A stretch of 64,000 bases of DNA from Ascaris suum. Its lineage: Eukaryota; Nematoda; Chromadorea; Rhabditida; Ascarididae. This document shows, piece after piece, positions 63,955 to 64,000 of the stretch. Numbering within the stretch: the first letter of the stretch is position 1; every line of letters starts with the position of its first letter. The notes under the pieces are model-generated. The model had not been told where the DNA came from and searched no databases. It worked only from the letters and a program-made list of their open reading frames with translations. The stretch lies in contig CM024182.1 in assembly GCA_013433145.1 (NCBI GenBank), positions 7,393,474-7,457,473 of the forward strand, given 5' to 3'. Made by a program: the position numbers and the translations under genes.

Positions 63955-64000
63955 GTGTATTCAAGATAAGCACGATAACACTTTCGCAGAGCAACTCACG

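Overview
The window is eukaryotic and most likely nematode. It is AT-rich, its genes are cut into short exons by introns of about 80 bp to 1.9 kb with GT..AG borders (acceptors usually TTTCAG-like), and its recognisable products are nematode-type: a worm-expanded CK1/TTBK-like kinase, a secreted protein with repeated 12-cysteine domains of the T20D4.11/DUF19 kind, an SDR ending like many worm SDRs, and small secreted or GPI-anchored cysteine-rich proteins. I cannot fix the genus; a clade III (Spirurina) parasite is a guess. Gene models below were assembled by hand from splice sites and reading phase.

Layout. 1-3190: no convincing gene. 3191-6938 (minus): six-exon short-chain dehydrogenase/reductase with a one-base reading-frame break in exon 2. 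An inverted repeat sits just upstream (7011-7069). 7071-13250: intergenic, with tetranucleotide, poly-G, (TA)n and degenerate tandem repeats. 13333-16185 (plus): seven-exon CK1-group kinase with a TATA-like box and two AATAAA signals. 17420-18320 (minus): 3' part of an unidentified gene. 21604-24101 (minus): five-exon secreted cysteine-rich proprotein with a furin-like site. 29087-29258 (minus) and 29481-29583 (plus): two divergent candidate signal-peptide exons, next to a GC-richer open frame at 29846-30020 (minus).

33260-45090 (plus): the largest gene, about 17 exons, encoding a secreted protein of roughly 770 residues with three tandem 12-cysteine domains and an acidic linker. 47091-52328 (minus): several good exons of an unrecognised protein. 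53610-54363 (minus): two exons of a Ly6/three-finger protein with a hydrophobic C-terminal tail, plus a possible second Ly6 fragment at 52586-52655. 54364-63879: mainly repeats and non-coding sequence, with one candidate small ORF. 63880 to the right edge (plus): a short EGF-like cysteine-rich exon of a gene that continues outside.

The genes do not form an obvious operon or pathway. A theme is secreted or surface disulphide-rich proteins (at least three, perhaps five), typical of nematode extracellular or host-interface repertoires; that functional reading is inference. No tRNA, rRNA, CRISPR or intact transposon could be supported.
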